Origin: PKWO01 sp036384915
Lineage (GTDB): Bacteria > Pseudomonadota > Gammaproteobacteria > Burkholderiales > Burkholderiaceae_D
Length of the DNA stretch: 64,000 nt
Direction of reading: 5' to 3'
Assembly: GCA_036384915.1 (NCBI GenBank)
Contig: DASVLJ010000049.1
Span: forward strand, 104,532 to 168,531
Shown here: positions 9,269 to 20,325 of the stretch, piece after piece
How the letters are laid out: every line of letters starts with the position of its first letter
How positions within the stretch are numbered: position 1 is the stretch's first letter
Made by a program: the position numbers and the translations under genes
Notes under the pieces: model-generated
Told to the model about the DNA's origin: nothing
Seen by the model: only the letters and a program-made list of their open reading frames with translations
The model's database searches: none

Positions 9269-10380
9269 GGATGGACTCCCGCTACTGCGTTGTCGGTGCC
9301 CTGGGATGCCACCCGGACCGGCTGGCCTTCGCGCAACTGGTGCGCGCCGAGCGCAACGATCCGGTCGCCTTGTTTGACTTGACCGACGATCCGTGCGCTG
9401 TCGTCATCCAGGCGCTGCACCGTGACCGGACGCCATGAGACCTTCGCCAGCTCGCCGTTGACGATCCACACTCCCGCCCCCTTGCCGGCATCGAACAATG
9501 CGCCGATCGGCACCTGAAAGCCGTCTTGCGTGGAAGGCTGCGCATCCGGAATCCGGATCGTGACCGTGGCGCCCAATGGCGCGTTGGCCAGTGCCCCATC
9601 GAGCACATATCGCGCCTCAAAGGTACGGGTGAGCCGATCCGCGGAATCCGAAAGTTGCCGCAGCTTGGCGGCGACGGCGACGCCTTCCTTGCCGAATAGT
9701 GCGGCTTGCGCACTTGACCCGATCGCCGGGCGTAATGTCTCCGGCAGCTGGATGACCGCTTCACGGCGGCCAGAATGGGCCAGGCGCACGACGATTTGCC
9801 CGGCGCTGACGACTTGGCCCGGTTCAACCAGCGTTTCCATGACAACGCCATCCGAATCGGCTACCAAGTCCGTGTAGCGGCTCGCATTAAGGGCAACGTC
9901 CGCTTCCGCTTCGGCCGCATCAAGCTGGGCCTTGGCGGCGTCCGCTGCAGCCTTGACCTGGTCGTAGGCCGAAGCGGATATCGCGCCGGTTCCGCGCAGG
10001 TCGCGGTAGCGGGCTTCATCTTCCGCTGTCTGCCTGGCGCGCGCTTGCGCGGCGATGACCGACTCCTGCTGCGCATGCGCCGCGAGTTTCAGGTCGACGG
10101 GGTCGATGCGCATGAGCACCTGGCCGCGCTTGACGGTCTGCCCCGCATCGACAAGGCGCTGCAGTACTTTGCCGGATACGCGAAAACCCAGGTCGCTCTG
10201 AACTCGAGCGGCTACGGTTCCCGTGAATAAACGTAATGACGGACCCGCCCCTTGAACGGTTGCGACCCGCACCAGCGGCGTTTCCGTACGTGGGTCGGAT
10301 TGCGCTTTTTCGCCGCAGGCGGCCAGTACGAGCGGGAAGACGCAAATGATTGTTGCTGTAACAAGGCGATGCCTGAGCAT
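9265..10380 (-). CDS. RND efflux periplasmic adaptor lipoprotein (membrane fusion protein)
   Basis: The product has 371 residues. A lipoprotein signal ends in L19-A20-A21-C22, so the protein is probably anchored to the inner membrane. A biotinyl-lipoyl-like half (GFRVSGKVLQR) is followed by a long alanine/glutamine-rich hairpin and a second lipoyl half (SDGVVMETLVEPGQVV), the normal order in HlyD/AcrA adaptors. It bridges the inner-membrane pump and the outer-membrane channel encoded from 11167. The ATG is about 27 nt from the predicted transcription start. The stop overlaps the pump start. Confidence 0.93.
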   Translation of the reverse strand: MLRHRLVTATIICVFPLVLAACGEKAQSDPRTETPLVRVATVQGAGPSLRLFTGTVAARVQSDLGFRVSGKVLQRLVDAGQTVKRGQVLMRIDPVDLKLAAHAQQESVIAAQARARQTAEDEARYRDLRGTGAISASAYDQVKAAADAAKAQLDAAEAEADVALNASRYTDLVADSDGVVMETLVEPGQVVSAGQIVVRLAHSGRREAVIQLPETLRPAIGSSAQAALFGKEGVAVAAKLRQLSDSADRLTRTFEARYVLDGALANAPLGATVTIRIPDAQPSTQDGFQVPIGALFDAGKGAGVWIVNGELAKVSWRPVTVQRLDDDSARIVGQVKQGDRIVALGAHQLREGQPVRVASQGTDNAVAGVHP

Positions 10381-10413
10381 AAAAGTCCCATTGCCGAAGT
10401 GAGCAGGACTTTC

Positions 10414-10442
10414 ATGATATTACCAGTGACCAATTTAGTCAA
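10414..10442 (-). promoter_or_regulatory. Promoter of the adaptor-pump transcript
   Basis: Read on the minus strand, TTGACT (10442-10437) and TATCAT (10419-10414) are separated by 17 nt, a near-consensus sigma-70 promoter. It overlaps the operator at 10426-10449 and is placed correctly for the ATG at 10380. Confidence 0.7.
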
Positions 10443-10449
10443 TAGTCAC
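10426..10449. promoter_or_regulatory. Probable TetR operator, copy 1 (adaptor-pump promoter)
   Basis: GTGAC (10426-10430) and GTCAC (10445-10449) are inverted and 14 nt apart. The same half-sites with the same spacing occur at 11118-11141 on the divergent promoter. The site covers the -35 element and spacer of the adaptor promoter, as expected for repression by the neighbouring TetR-family protein. Confidence 0.7.
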
Positions 10450-10460
10450 CGCATTTAATG

Positions 10461-11078
10461 TCACGGCGACAAGCTTCTCAACACAAGGCTAGCCAGATGT
10501 GCCGGCGCCTCTTCGGTGTAGTCGAGGCTATGCTGCAGAAGCAAGGGGTTAAGGTAAGGGCGCATGACCAGGTAGACGGCCATGACCGTTTCATCAAGAG
10601 GCGTCTTGCGCTCGAAGTCCCCGCTCTGCCGCCCCTCCTGCAAGATTTCGCGCAGCACCTTCTGAATGCGCCCCTCATAAGCAGCAGCGACTTGCCAACG
10701 CTCCGTTACGGCCGAGGCGGCAATTTCGTGAAGCTTCCGGTCCTGGAAAAGCAGGCGAAGGCTGGCCTCGGTCAGCGCCTTGAACATCCGCCTCAGCTTC
10801 TCCGGAGGAAGATCGGTCTCCGCAATCGCCTTGCCGACCTCGATTTCAATTTCATGCTGGCAATTCGCGCAGATCATCTCCCCAATGGCTTGCTTGGATT
10901 CAAAGAACTTATAGATGTAAGCCTTGGAAAAGCCGATGGCTTTGGCGAGATCGGAAACGGTCGTTTTTTCGTAGCCGTAGCGGCTGAAATGCTCCTTGGC
11001 GGCGGCGACAATTTGATCGCGCACCTCGTGATCCGCCGGACCGCGAGTGGAAACGGGATTGGTAGTTGCTTTTTTCAT
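10461..11078 (-). CDS. TetR/AcrR-family transcriptional repressor
   Basis: The product has 205 residues. An N-terminal helix-turn-helix lies at about residues 18-65 (TVSDLAKAIGFSKAYIYKFF), followed by a variable ligand-binding half. Start 11078 (MKKATTNP) is chosen because homology starts there and GGAG lies just upstream; the longer frame would run through the operator and promoter. It lies between the adaptor gene and the divergent channel gene, and the two inverted-repeat sites suit repression of both. The inducer is unknown. Confidence 0.9.
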   Translation of the reverse strand: MKKATTNPVSTRGPADHEVRDQIVAAAKEHFSRYGYEKTTVSDLAKAIGFSKAYIYKFFESKQAIGEMICANCQHEIEIEVGKAIAETDLPPEKLRRMFKALTEASLRLLFQDRKLHEIAASAVTERWQVAAAYEGRIQKVLREILQEGRQSGDFERKTPLDETVMAVYLVMRPYLNPLLLQHSLDYTEEAPAHLASLVLRSLSP

Positions 11079-11107
11079 AGGCTCCAGCTTACGCCAGTTA
11101 ATTGGGT

Positions 11108-11135
11108 TTGACAACTTGTGACCATTTGGTATTAT
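11108..11135 (+). promoter_or_regulatory. Promoter of the outer-membrane channel gene
   Basis: TTGACA (11108-11113) and TATTAT (11130-11135) are separated by 16 nt. The -35 is a perfect consensus. The operator palindrome at 11115-11144 covers the spacer and -10, so binding would block polymerase. Confidence 0.8.
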
Positions 11136-11144
11136 GGTCACAAG
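11115..11144. promoter_or_regulatory. Probable TetR operator, copy 2 (channel promoter)
   Basis: A perfect inverted repeat, CTTGTGACCAT (11115-11125) and ATGGTCACAAG (11134-11144), encloses an 8-nt centre. It contains the GTGAC-N14-GTCAC core shared with copy 1. Perfect 11-bp arms and the position over a strong promoter make this the likely high-affinity site of the adjacent TetR regulator, and probably also its autoregulatory site. Confidence 0.8.
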
Positions 11145-11166
11145 CATTTACCAACGAAAGGCTCTC

Positions 11167-12627
11167 ATGTTGTTTAAACAAAAACTTGCCGCAATCGCGA
11201 TAGCCAGCCTTCTAGCGGGATGTGCCATCGGCCCCGACTACACTCGCCCCGACTTGGCCTTGCCGGGACAGTTTCAGGGGCAGGCCGCAATCGATCACCG
11301 AGAGGCGCCATTGAACCCAGACCTCGCCACTTGGTGGACGGGATTCGGCGATCCGCAATTGACCCGGTTCGTTACGCTTGCACTGGAGCAGAACCTGGAC
11401 CTTGCCCAAGCCTCAACGCGCGTGATCCAGACGCGAGCTGGGCTTGGCGCCGCGAACGCCGCATTGCTACCGGCCGGCAATGTCACCGGTCAAGCAACCA
11501 GGGCTTATCAATCCGTCGAAACCCCTTTGGGGCAGGTATTGAATTCGAAACCAGGGTTCGACCGCTACGGCGACATCTATGAGGTCGATGCCGGCGCGAG
11601 CTGGGAGCTGGATTTGTTCGGCGGCCTGCGCCGCGAACGGGAAGCCGCGTTCGCCGAATATCAGGCGACGGCAGCCGGCGTAGCGGCCACGCGATTGGCA
11701 GTCGCAGCCCAAACCGCCGACATCTACATCACCATCCGTGGATTGCAGTCCCGTCTGAACGTCGCGCGCCATCAGGCGCAAACGCAACAGGATCTGCTAT
11801 CGACTGTCACCCTGCTTTACGACAAGGGATTGGCGGCCGAACTGCAAGTGAGGCAGGCGGAAGGCGCGCTCGCCCAAGTTCGGGCATCGATCCCTGTTTT
11901 GGAGACAGGACTGGATGCCGCCATGAACGCGCTGGACGTCATGCTTGGCTCGGCCCCGGGCACGTATCGCGCAGAACTGGCTGAATCCGGCGACATTCCG
12001 GTTGCGCCACAGATTTCCGCCGCCGGATCGCCGGGCGAATTGCTCAGGCGTCGGCCGGATCTGATCGTGGCCGAGCGCCGCCTGGCCGCGTCGAATGCGC
12101 GCATTGGCGCCGCGGTCGCCGAGTACTATCCCAAGCTGTCTTTGAGCGGACTCGTCGGGAGCGCCACCGCGGTTTCCAGCAGCAATCTGTTCTCCAGCGG
12201 CGCCAGCCAAACCGCCGGCCTGCTCGGGTTGCGCTGGCGTCTGTTCGACTTCGGCCGCATCAATGCGCAAATCGATCAAGCCAAAGGCCAGGAAGCAGAA
12301 AATTTGATTGCTTATCGGCTCGCCGCATTGCACGCCACCGAAGACGTGGAGAATGCTTTTTCTTCCTTGCTCAAACGGGAGGAGCAGGCTGCCGTCCTCA
12401 CCCACGGAGTGGATTCGCTTGGCCGCGCGCGAAACGCTTCGTTTGCGGCTTATCAAAAAGGCGTTGTCAGCCTGATCGAAGTGTTGCAGGCCGACGAAAC
12501 CTTGTTGCAGGCTTCCGATGCGCGGGTACAAGCGCAGACCGAATCGGCGCGTGCGGCAGTCGCTGCTTTCAAAGCGCTAGGGGGAGGCTGGCAACCCGGC
12601 GAATTGAAAGACGTAGCGATCAAATAG
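11167..12627 (+). CDS. Outer-membrane efflux channel lipoprotein, NodT/OprM family
   Basis: The product has 486 residues. The signal peptide ends in the lipobox L16-A17-G18-C19, followed by the family start AIGPDYTRP. Two outer-membrane-factor repeats follow, with the typical LRRRPDLIVAERRLAASNA segment opening the second half. It forms the trimeric outer-membrane and periplasmic duct for the pump encoded at 6200-10380. Start 11167 has GAAAGG 7 nt upstream; an earlier in-frame GTG lies inside the operator. The gene is divergent from its partners but under the same operator type. Confidence 0.93.
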   Translation: MLFKQKLAAIAIASLLAGCAIGPDYTRPDLALPGQFQGQAAIDHREAPLNPDLATWWTGFGDPQLTRFVTLALEQNLDLAQASTRVIQTRAGLGAANAALLPAGNVTGQATRAYQSVETPLGQVLNSKPGFDRYGDIYEVDAGASWELDLFGGLRREREAAFAEYQATAAGVAATRLAVAAQTADIYITIRGLQSRLNVARHQAQTQQDLLSTVTLLYDKGLAAELQVRQAEGALAQVRASIPVLETGLDAAMNALDVMLGSAPGTYRAELAESGDIPVAPQISAAGSPGELLRRRPDLIVAERRLAASNARIGAAVAEYYPKLSLSGLVGSATAVSSSNLFSSGASQTAGLLGLRWRLFDFGRINAQIDQAKGQEAENLIAYRLAALHATEDVENAFSSLLKREEQAAVLTHGVDSLGRARNASFAAYQKGVVSLIEVLQADETLLQASDARVQAQTESARAAVAAFKALGGGWQPGELKDVAIK

Positions 12628-12718
12628 CACGCGCGACATGATCACGAATAAAAATTTGTGGGACGGCACTGGCCGCAATGGCGCCGGCCCGGAGCCGCAA
12701 GCGTTTCGACAGCTTATT

Positions 12719-12747
12719 TTGACGGCTTTTAACCACGGTCGTATTGC
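12719..12747 (+). promoter_or_regulatory. Promoter of the DUF4148-like gene
   Basis: TTGACG (12719-12724) and TATTGC (12742-12747) are 17 nt apart and lie about 30 nt upstream of the chosen ATG. Confidence 0.5.
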
Positions 12748-12778
12748 GATTTGCCCCTAAATCCATCGGAGAATGAAA

Positions 12779-13015
12779 ATGAATCCCAGATACTACATAG
12801 CAGCGCTAGCCGCCCTGGTCGCCAGTGGCGACATCTTTGCGCAGCAAACCGGCAATGCGGCACCCCCTCCAGGGAAAACGCGAGAGCAGGTCTTGGAAGA
12901 GTTGAAGCAGGCACAAGCGAGTGGCAACGACATGCCCACCGGCTTCATCGCGTATCACGCTCCTGTTATCAAGGAAGTGCCGCCGACGCCGACCCAAACC
13001 ACAAGTAAGAAATAG
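12779..13015 (+). CDS. DUF4148-like small exported protein
   Basis: The product has 78 residues. A signal peptide of about 20 residues ends near DIFAQQ. The motif TREQVLEELKQAQASG matches the core of DUF4148, a Burkholderiales family of small periplasmic proteins without known function. The second of two ATGs 6 nt apart is chosen because GGAG (12768-12771) lies 7 nt from it and only 1 nt from the first. It has its own promoter and terminator, so it is a single-gene unit. Confidence 0.75.
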   Translation: MNPRYYIAALAALVASGDIFAQQTGNAAPPPGKTREQVLEELKQAQASGNDMPTGFIAYHAPVIKEVPPTPTQTTSKK

Positions 13016-13065
13016 GTACGCGACTGCGCGCACCGTAAAGGCCCAAGAAAAAACGTCAACAACAA

Positions 13066-13098
13066 AAAAGGGAAGCCAATCAATGACTTCCCTTCTTT
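13066..13098. terminator. Bidirectional intrinsic terminator
   Basis: The stem GGGAAG (13070-13075) and CTTCCC (13087-13092) is extended by A/T pairs. A-runs precede it and T-runs follow, so it can terminate both the DUF4148-like gene and the convergent ssb gene. Confidence 0.75.
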
Positions 13099-13125
13099 TA
13101 TTTACAAAATGGATGTAGGTTATTT

Positions 13126-13605
13126 CTAGAACGGAATATCGTCATCCATATCGCTGAAATTCGGCGCCGGCTTGGACTGTGGCGCCTGGCGTGCCGGGGC
13201 GCTGTTCTGGCGCGGGGCCGGAGCACCGCCGCCGTAGTCGTCATCCATGGCCGAGCCGCCGCCCATGCCTTGACGGCTGCCCAACATCTGCATGGTGTCA
13301 GCGATGATTTCGGTGGTGTAACGCTCAACGCCATCCTTGTCGGTCCACTTGCGTGTTTGCAGGCGGCCTTCCACATAGACTTGCGAACCCTTCTTCAGGT
13401 ACTGGCCGGCCACTTCGGCCAAGCGGCGGTAGAAGGTGATGCGATGCCACTCGGTGAGTTCCTTCTTTTCGCCGCTGTTCTTGTCTTTCCAGCTTTCGGT
13501 GGTTGCCACGGCGATGTTGGTGACGGCTTCACCGTTGGGCATGTAGCGCGTTTCCGGGTCGCGGCCGAGGTTGCCGACGATGATGACTTTATTGACCGAT
13601 GCCAT
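13126..13605 (-). CDS. ssb: Single-stranded DNA-binding protein SSB
   Basis: The product has 159 residues. The OB-fold covers about residues 1-110 (MASVNKVIIVGNLGRDPETR; WHRITFYRRLAEVAGQYL). A flexible Gly/Pro/Gln-rich linker follows, then the acidic tip MDDDIPF that docks repair and replication partners. It coats single-stranded DNA as a tetramer during replication, recombination and repair. It is divergent from uvrA, a common pairing. A TATAAT box on the minus strand at 13676-13671 could be its -10 element, but no good -35 was found. Confidence 0.98.
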   Translation of the reverse strand: MASVNKVIIVGNLGRDPETRYMPNGEAVTNIAVATTESWKDKNSGEKKELTEWHRITFYRRLAEVAGQYLKKGSQVYVEGRLQTRKWTDKDGVERYTTEIIADTMQMLGSRQGMGGGSAMDDDYGGGAPAPRQNSAPARQAPQSKPAPNFSDMDDDIPF

Positions 13606-13868
13606 AAATTCTCCTGTTGTCTATGCTGCCTTGCGCGTGCTTGGTAGCTCGATCTGTTAAGTGAACTGCAATTATAAACGGCGGCACACCCGCCGCCTCC
13701 GGGAAAGTGCGCCCCAATCTCTTTCGGCTTGCCTCACCCGATACGTGAAAGGCCAAAAGCCGCTATAGTATCAGGTTGACCCGGCAGCGCCGCAAAACAA
13801 GCGAAATGGACGGTCCGACAAGTCCCGCCTGCCATACTGAACCCATCGCCAAGCTGAAAGCCGCTTTC

Positions 13869-16714
<2,846 letters not shown>

Positions 16715-16718
<4 letters not shown>

Positions 16719-17956
16719 GCGCAACCAGGCACCGTGTCGCCATCGTCGGCGGCGGCACAGCCGGCGCCGCGAGCGCATTGCTGCTGGCGCGCGCCGGGCA
16801 CCGCGTCACGCTTTATGAACGCGTGCCTGAACCCGGCGCAGTCGGGGCCGGCATCCTGCTGCAGCCGACAGGCATGCACGTGCTCAAACAACTCGGCTTG
16901 CTCGATGTGATCCTGGAGCACGGTGCGCGCATAGAACGTTTGCACGGTACGATTCCAGGCAACAGCGCCGGCGGACGCACCGTGCTCGACATGCGCTACC
17001 GCTACTACGATGACAACGCCTTCGGTCTCGGCCTGCACCGCGGCACGCTGTTTTCCGCGCTATGGCAGGCCTTGCGCCAAACCGATGCCGCCATCCATTG
17101 CGGCGTCGAAGTCGAGCGCTTGGTACAAACGGAACAGCGTGTCTCGCTGTTCCACGGCGAAACGATGCTGGGCGAGTTCGACGGCCTCATCGTCGCCGAC
17201 GGCACGCATTCGCGCCTGCGCAATCAGTTGAGCATCCCGGCGCTCGCCAAACCCTACCCATGGGGGGCGCTATGGACTGTCGTTCCCGACGACGGCACCA
17301 TCGACGGCACGTTGCGCCAGTGGTACCGAAATGCCAGCCAGATGCTGGGCGTCATGCCGACCGGCCGCGCCTGGGGCCAAAGCCAGCGCTTGCTATCGAT
17401 CTTCTGGAGCCTGCACGGCGCGGCCCTGCCCGCCTGGCGCGCGCAGAGCCTGGCCGAGTGGAAGCGCACCGTGCTGGAGCTTGCCCCCATCGAACACTTG
17501 CTGTCTTACATCGAATCGCCGGCGCAACTCGCTTACGCCAGCTACGCCGACGTCATCATGCCGTACTGGCATGACCGGCGCGCCGTCTGCCTGGGCGATT
17601 GCGCCCACGCCACCAGCCCGCAACTGGGCCAGGGCGCCAACCTGGCCTTGATCGATGCCTGGACGCTGGCGCAATGCGTGCAACAGGCAAGGGATTTGCC
17701 GGCGGCGCTGGCGCAGTATTCGCGCAAGCGCAAGGCGCATTTGCGCTATTATCAAACTGCGAGCCGCTGGCTGACTCCGCTATTCCAATCGCATGGCCGT
17801 TTGGGCAGCGGCTTGCGCGACCTCGGCTTGGGCTTGGCTTGCCGCCTGCCCTTTGTCCGTAGTCAAATGGGCCTGACCTTGTCCGGCACGAAGACCGGCT
17901 GGCTCATCGGCAGATTGCCGCTGGGGGAAAATGTATCGGACGAGGTAAAGCAATGA
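16715..17956 (+). CDS. FAD-dependent monooxygenase (UbiH/PHBH superfamily)
   Basis: The product has 413 residues. The dinucleotide-binding site is IVGGGTAGAASALLL, the DG motif is DGLIVADGTHS, and the GD motif is CLGDCAHATSPQLGQGANL. These three define class A flavoprotein hydroxylases. The substrate is unknown; aromatic compounds and quinone precursors are typical. The start is GTG and overlaps the uvrA stop (GTGA), so translation is coupled to uvrA. Its own end overlaps acyP. Confidence 0.85.
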
Positions 17957-18228
17957 GCACGCTATTGCAGGTTTCTGGCAGGGTGCAGGGCGTGGGCTAC
18001 CGCGCCGCCTTTGCCGACATGGCAACCCAGCTCGGTTTGCTGGGCTGGGTGCGCAACCGCAGCGACGGTTCGGTCGAGGCCTGCATCGCCGGCAGCCAGG
18101 AACGCATTGCCACCATGGTCGAATGGGCCAAGCGCGGCCCGCCTGCTGCGCAGGTGAAGCAAGTCATCGTGCTGCCGCACGAAGGTGTTGAACACTTTAC
18201 CTCGTTCAACATCCTTCCTACCGTCTAA
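17953..18228 (+). CDS. acyP: Acylphosphatase
   Basis: The product has 91 residues, the normal family size. The phosphate-binding loop GRVQGVGYR (residues 9-17) holds the catalytic Arg, and GWVRNRSDGSVE supplies the catalytic Asn. It hydrolyses acyl phosphates such as carbamoyl or acetyl phosphate in the cytoplasm. The ATG overlaps the monooxygenase stop, and its own stop overlaps the end of the convergent antiporter gene. Confidence 0.95.
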   Translation: MSTLLQVSGRVQGVGYRAAFADMATQLGLLGWVRNRSDGSVEACIAGSQERIATMVEWAKRGPPAAQVKQVIVLPHEGVEHFTSFNILPTV

Positions 18229-20210
18229 CTAAGTAACCTCGCTTCCGCCCGCGCCACTGCTTCGGTCGGCCCGCGCAAGACCACGATATCGTTGGCCTGC
18301 AATACCGTATCGCCGCCGACTTCAAGGCTGCGCTTGCCGCGCCGTATCGATGTCACCTCGGCGCCGACCTCGTCAAGCTTCACCGCACTCAAGGGCTTGC
18401 CCACCGCCCGCGCGCCTTCATTGAGCGGCACCGAATGCAGCCGCGTCTGGATGTTTTCCGCGTCGTCGTGCGTATCGTCCAAGCCGTGGAAATAGCCGCG
18501 CAACGACGCATAGCGTTCGCCACGCGCCTCCTGCACGCGGTGCACCACGCGGCGCAGCGGTACGCCCAGGCGCACCAGCGCATGCGAAGCCAGCATCAGG
18601 CTGCCTTCAAGCGCTTCCGGCACCACTTCCGATGCGCCGGCTTCGCGCAGCTTGTCGAGATCCATGTCGTCATAGCTGCGCACGATCACGGGCAGCTTGG
18701 GTGCGACTTCGTGCGCGAAGTGCAGCGTCTTGATCGCCGCCGCCGTGTCGGCATAGGTAATGACCATGGCTGCGGCGCGCGCGATGCCGGCCGCCTTCAA
18801 GCTCTCGCGCCGGGCAGCATCGCCGTAGGATACGTTCGCACCGGCCGCTTGCGCCTCGCGCACGCGGTCCGGGTCGAGGTCGAGCGCGTGATAGGCGATG
18901 CCCTCTTCTTCGAGCAGCTTGGCCAGGTGTTGTCCGCTGCGGCCGAAACCGGCGATGATGACGTGCTTTTGCGTCGTCATCGTGCGCGTGGCGATCTGGG
19001 TCAACGCCAGCGATTGCAGCATCCACTCGTTGGCGGAAAACTTCATGACGATCGCATCGGATTTGGCAATGACGAAGGGGGCGATCAACATCGAGATCAC
19101 CATCGACGCCAGCACGAGCTGGATCATCAGCGGATCGGCCATCTGCAAATCGCCCATCTGGTTGATCAGCACGAAACCGAATTCGCCGGCCTGGGCCAGC
19201 GCAAGGCCGGTGCGCAAGGCCACGCCGGAATTGGCGCCGAACAGGCGCGCCAGGCCTGCAATCACGCCGAACTTGAGCAGCACCGGCCCACTCAACAGCA
19301 ATAGCACGATCCACCAGTGGCGCGCCACCAGGCCGGGGTTAAGCAGCATGCCGATGGTGATGAAGAACAAGCCGAGCAGCACATCGCGGAAGGGCTTGAT
19401 GTCTTCTTCCACCTGGTGCTTGTATTCGGTCTCGGAAATCAGCATGCCGGCGACGAAGGCACCCAGCGCGAGCGACAGGCCGGCGCGCTCGGTGATCCAG
19501 GCCGCACCCAAGGTGACCAGCAGCAGGTTGAGCATAAACAATTCCTGCGAACGGCGCCGCACCACGATATTGAACCAGCCGCGCATGACCTTTTGCCCGA
19601 TGAAGAGCAAGAGCACCAACACGATGATGGCTTTCAAGGCCGCCCAGGCCAGCTCGGCCGCCAATCCCGCTTTGGGTTGCGCCATGGCCGGCACCACGAT
19701 CAACAGCGGCACCAGCGCCAAGTCCTGGAACAGCAGGATGCCCATGATGCGCCGGCCATGTTCGCTTTCCAATTCGAGCCGCTCGGTCAACAACTTGGAG
19801 ACGATGGCGGTGGACGACATGGCCAGCGCGCCACCCAATGCAAACGCCGCCTTCCAGCTGATGTCGGCGATATTGGGCAAGGCGTAAGCCAGCACCCAGC
19901 CGAAAGCCATGGTCACGAACAGGGTCACCAGCACTTGCGCCAGACCCAGCCCGAACACGGTCTTGCGCATGGAAGACAGTTTGGGCAGCGAGAATTCGAG
20001 CCCGATGGAAAACATCAGGAATACCACGCCGAATTCGGCCAGCGTGTGCGTGGTTTCATTGTCGTCGGCCATGCCGAAGCCGTGCGGGCCGATCAGGATG
20101 CCGACCACGAGATAGCCCAGCATGGGCGGCAGGTGCATCATGCGGAAAGCCACGACGCCCGCAACTGCAGCTGCGAGCAGGAGGAGCGCCAGTTCCAGAG
20201 GTGAAAACAT
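18225..20210 (-). CDS. KefB/KefC-type monovalent cation:proton antiporter
   Basis: The product has 661 residues and three parts. An N-terminal CPA2 transporter domain of about 12 helices spans residues 1-385. A TrkA-N nucleotide-binding domain follows (HVIIAGFGRSGQHLAKLL, about 415-435). A TrkA-C-like domain closes the chain. It probably exchanges K+ or Na+ for protons across the inner membrane. Glutathione gating as in E. coli KefC cannot be judged here. The gene is divergent from kdsD and ends against acyP. Confidence 0.92.
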   Translation of the reverse strand: MFSPLELALLLLAAAVAGVVAFRMMHLPPMLGYLVVGILIGPHGFGMADDNETTHTLAEFGVVFLMFSIGLEFSLPKLSSMRKTVFGLGLAQVLVTLFVTMAFGWVLAYALPNIADISWKAAFALGGALAMSSTAIVSKLLTERLELESEHGRRIMGILLFQDLALVPLLIVVPAMAQPKAGLAAELAWAALKAIIVLVLLLFIGQKVMRGWFNIVVRRRSQELFMLNLLLVTLGAAWITERAGLSLALGAFVAGMLISETEYKHQVEEDIKPFRDVLLGLFFITIGMLLNPGLVARHWWIVLLLLSGPVLLKFGVIAGLARLFGANSGVALRTGLALAQAGEFGFVLINQMGDLQMADPLMIQLVLASMVISMLIAPFVIAKSDAIVMKFSANEWMLQSLALTQIATRTMTTQKHVIIAGFGRSGQHLAKLLEEEGIAYHALDLDPDRVREAQAAGANVSYGDAARRESLKAAGIARAAAMVITYADTAAAIKTLHFAHEVAPKLPVIVRSYDDMDLDKLREAGASEVVPEALEGSLMLASHALVRLGVPLRRVVHRVQEARGERYASLRGYFHGLDDTHDDAENIQTRLHSVPLNEGARAVGKPLSAVKLDEVGAEVTSIRRGKRSLEVGGDTVLQANDIVVLRGPTEAVARAEARLLS

Positions 20211-20313
20211 GGTTTTTTATTATCTATTTCGGCGGCAAATTCAACCGAAGAAATCTTCCAAAATATCTGGCAGGTTTTTTGCTTACGAAAAATTCCTGCT
20301 CGGCGAATTCGTT

Positions 20314-20319
20314 TATACT
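20314..20319 (+). promoter_or_regulatory. Possible -10 element immediately before kdsD
   Basis: TATACT ends 6 nt before the kdsD ATG. If used, transcription would begin at or next to the ATG, giving a leaderless message. No convincing -35 was found and no ribosome binding site precedes the ATG. Confidence 0.35.
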
Positions 20320-20325
20320 CTGGGC

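Noticed and set aside
7067..9382. A very long open frame antisense to the RND pump gene.
   Set aside because: High GC gives long antisense frames. The translation is His/Arg/Gly-rich without domains, while the opposite strand encodes a complete RND transporter.
10212..10442. An open frame with a signal-peptide-like start overlapping the adaptor gene.
   Set aside because: Its start overlaps the predicted promoter and operator, it would not be fully transcribed, and the adaptor frame is clearly the real one.
13620..13700. A possible LexA box near CTGTTAAGTGAACTGC between ssb and uvrA.
   Set aside because: The right half does not match CTGT-N8-ACAG on either strand.
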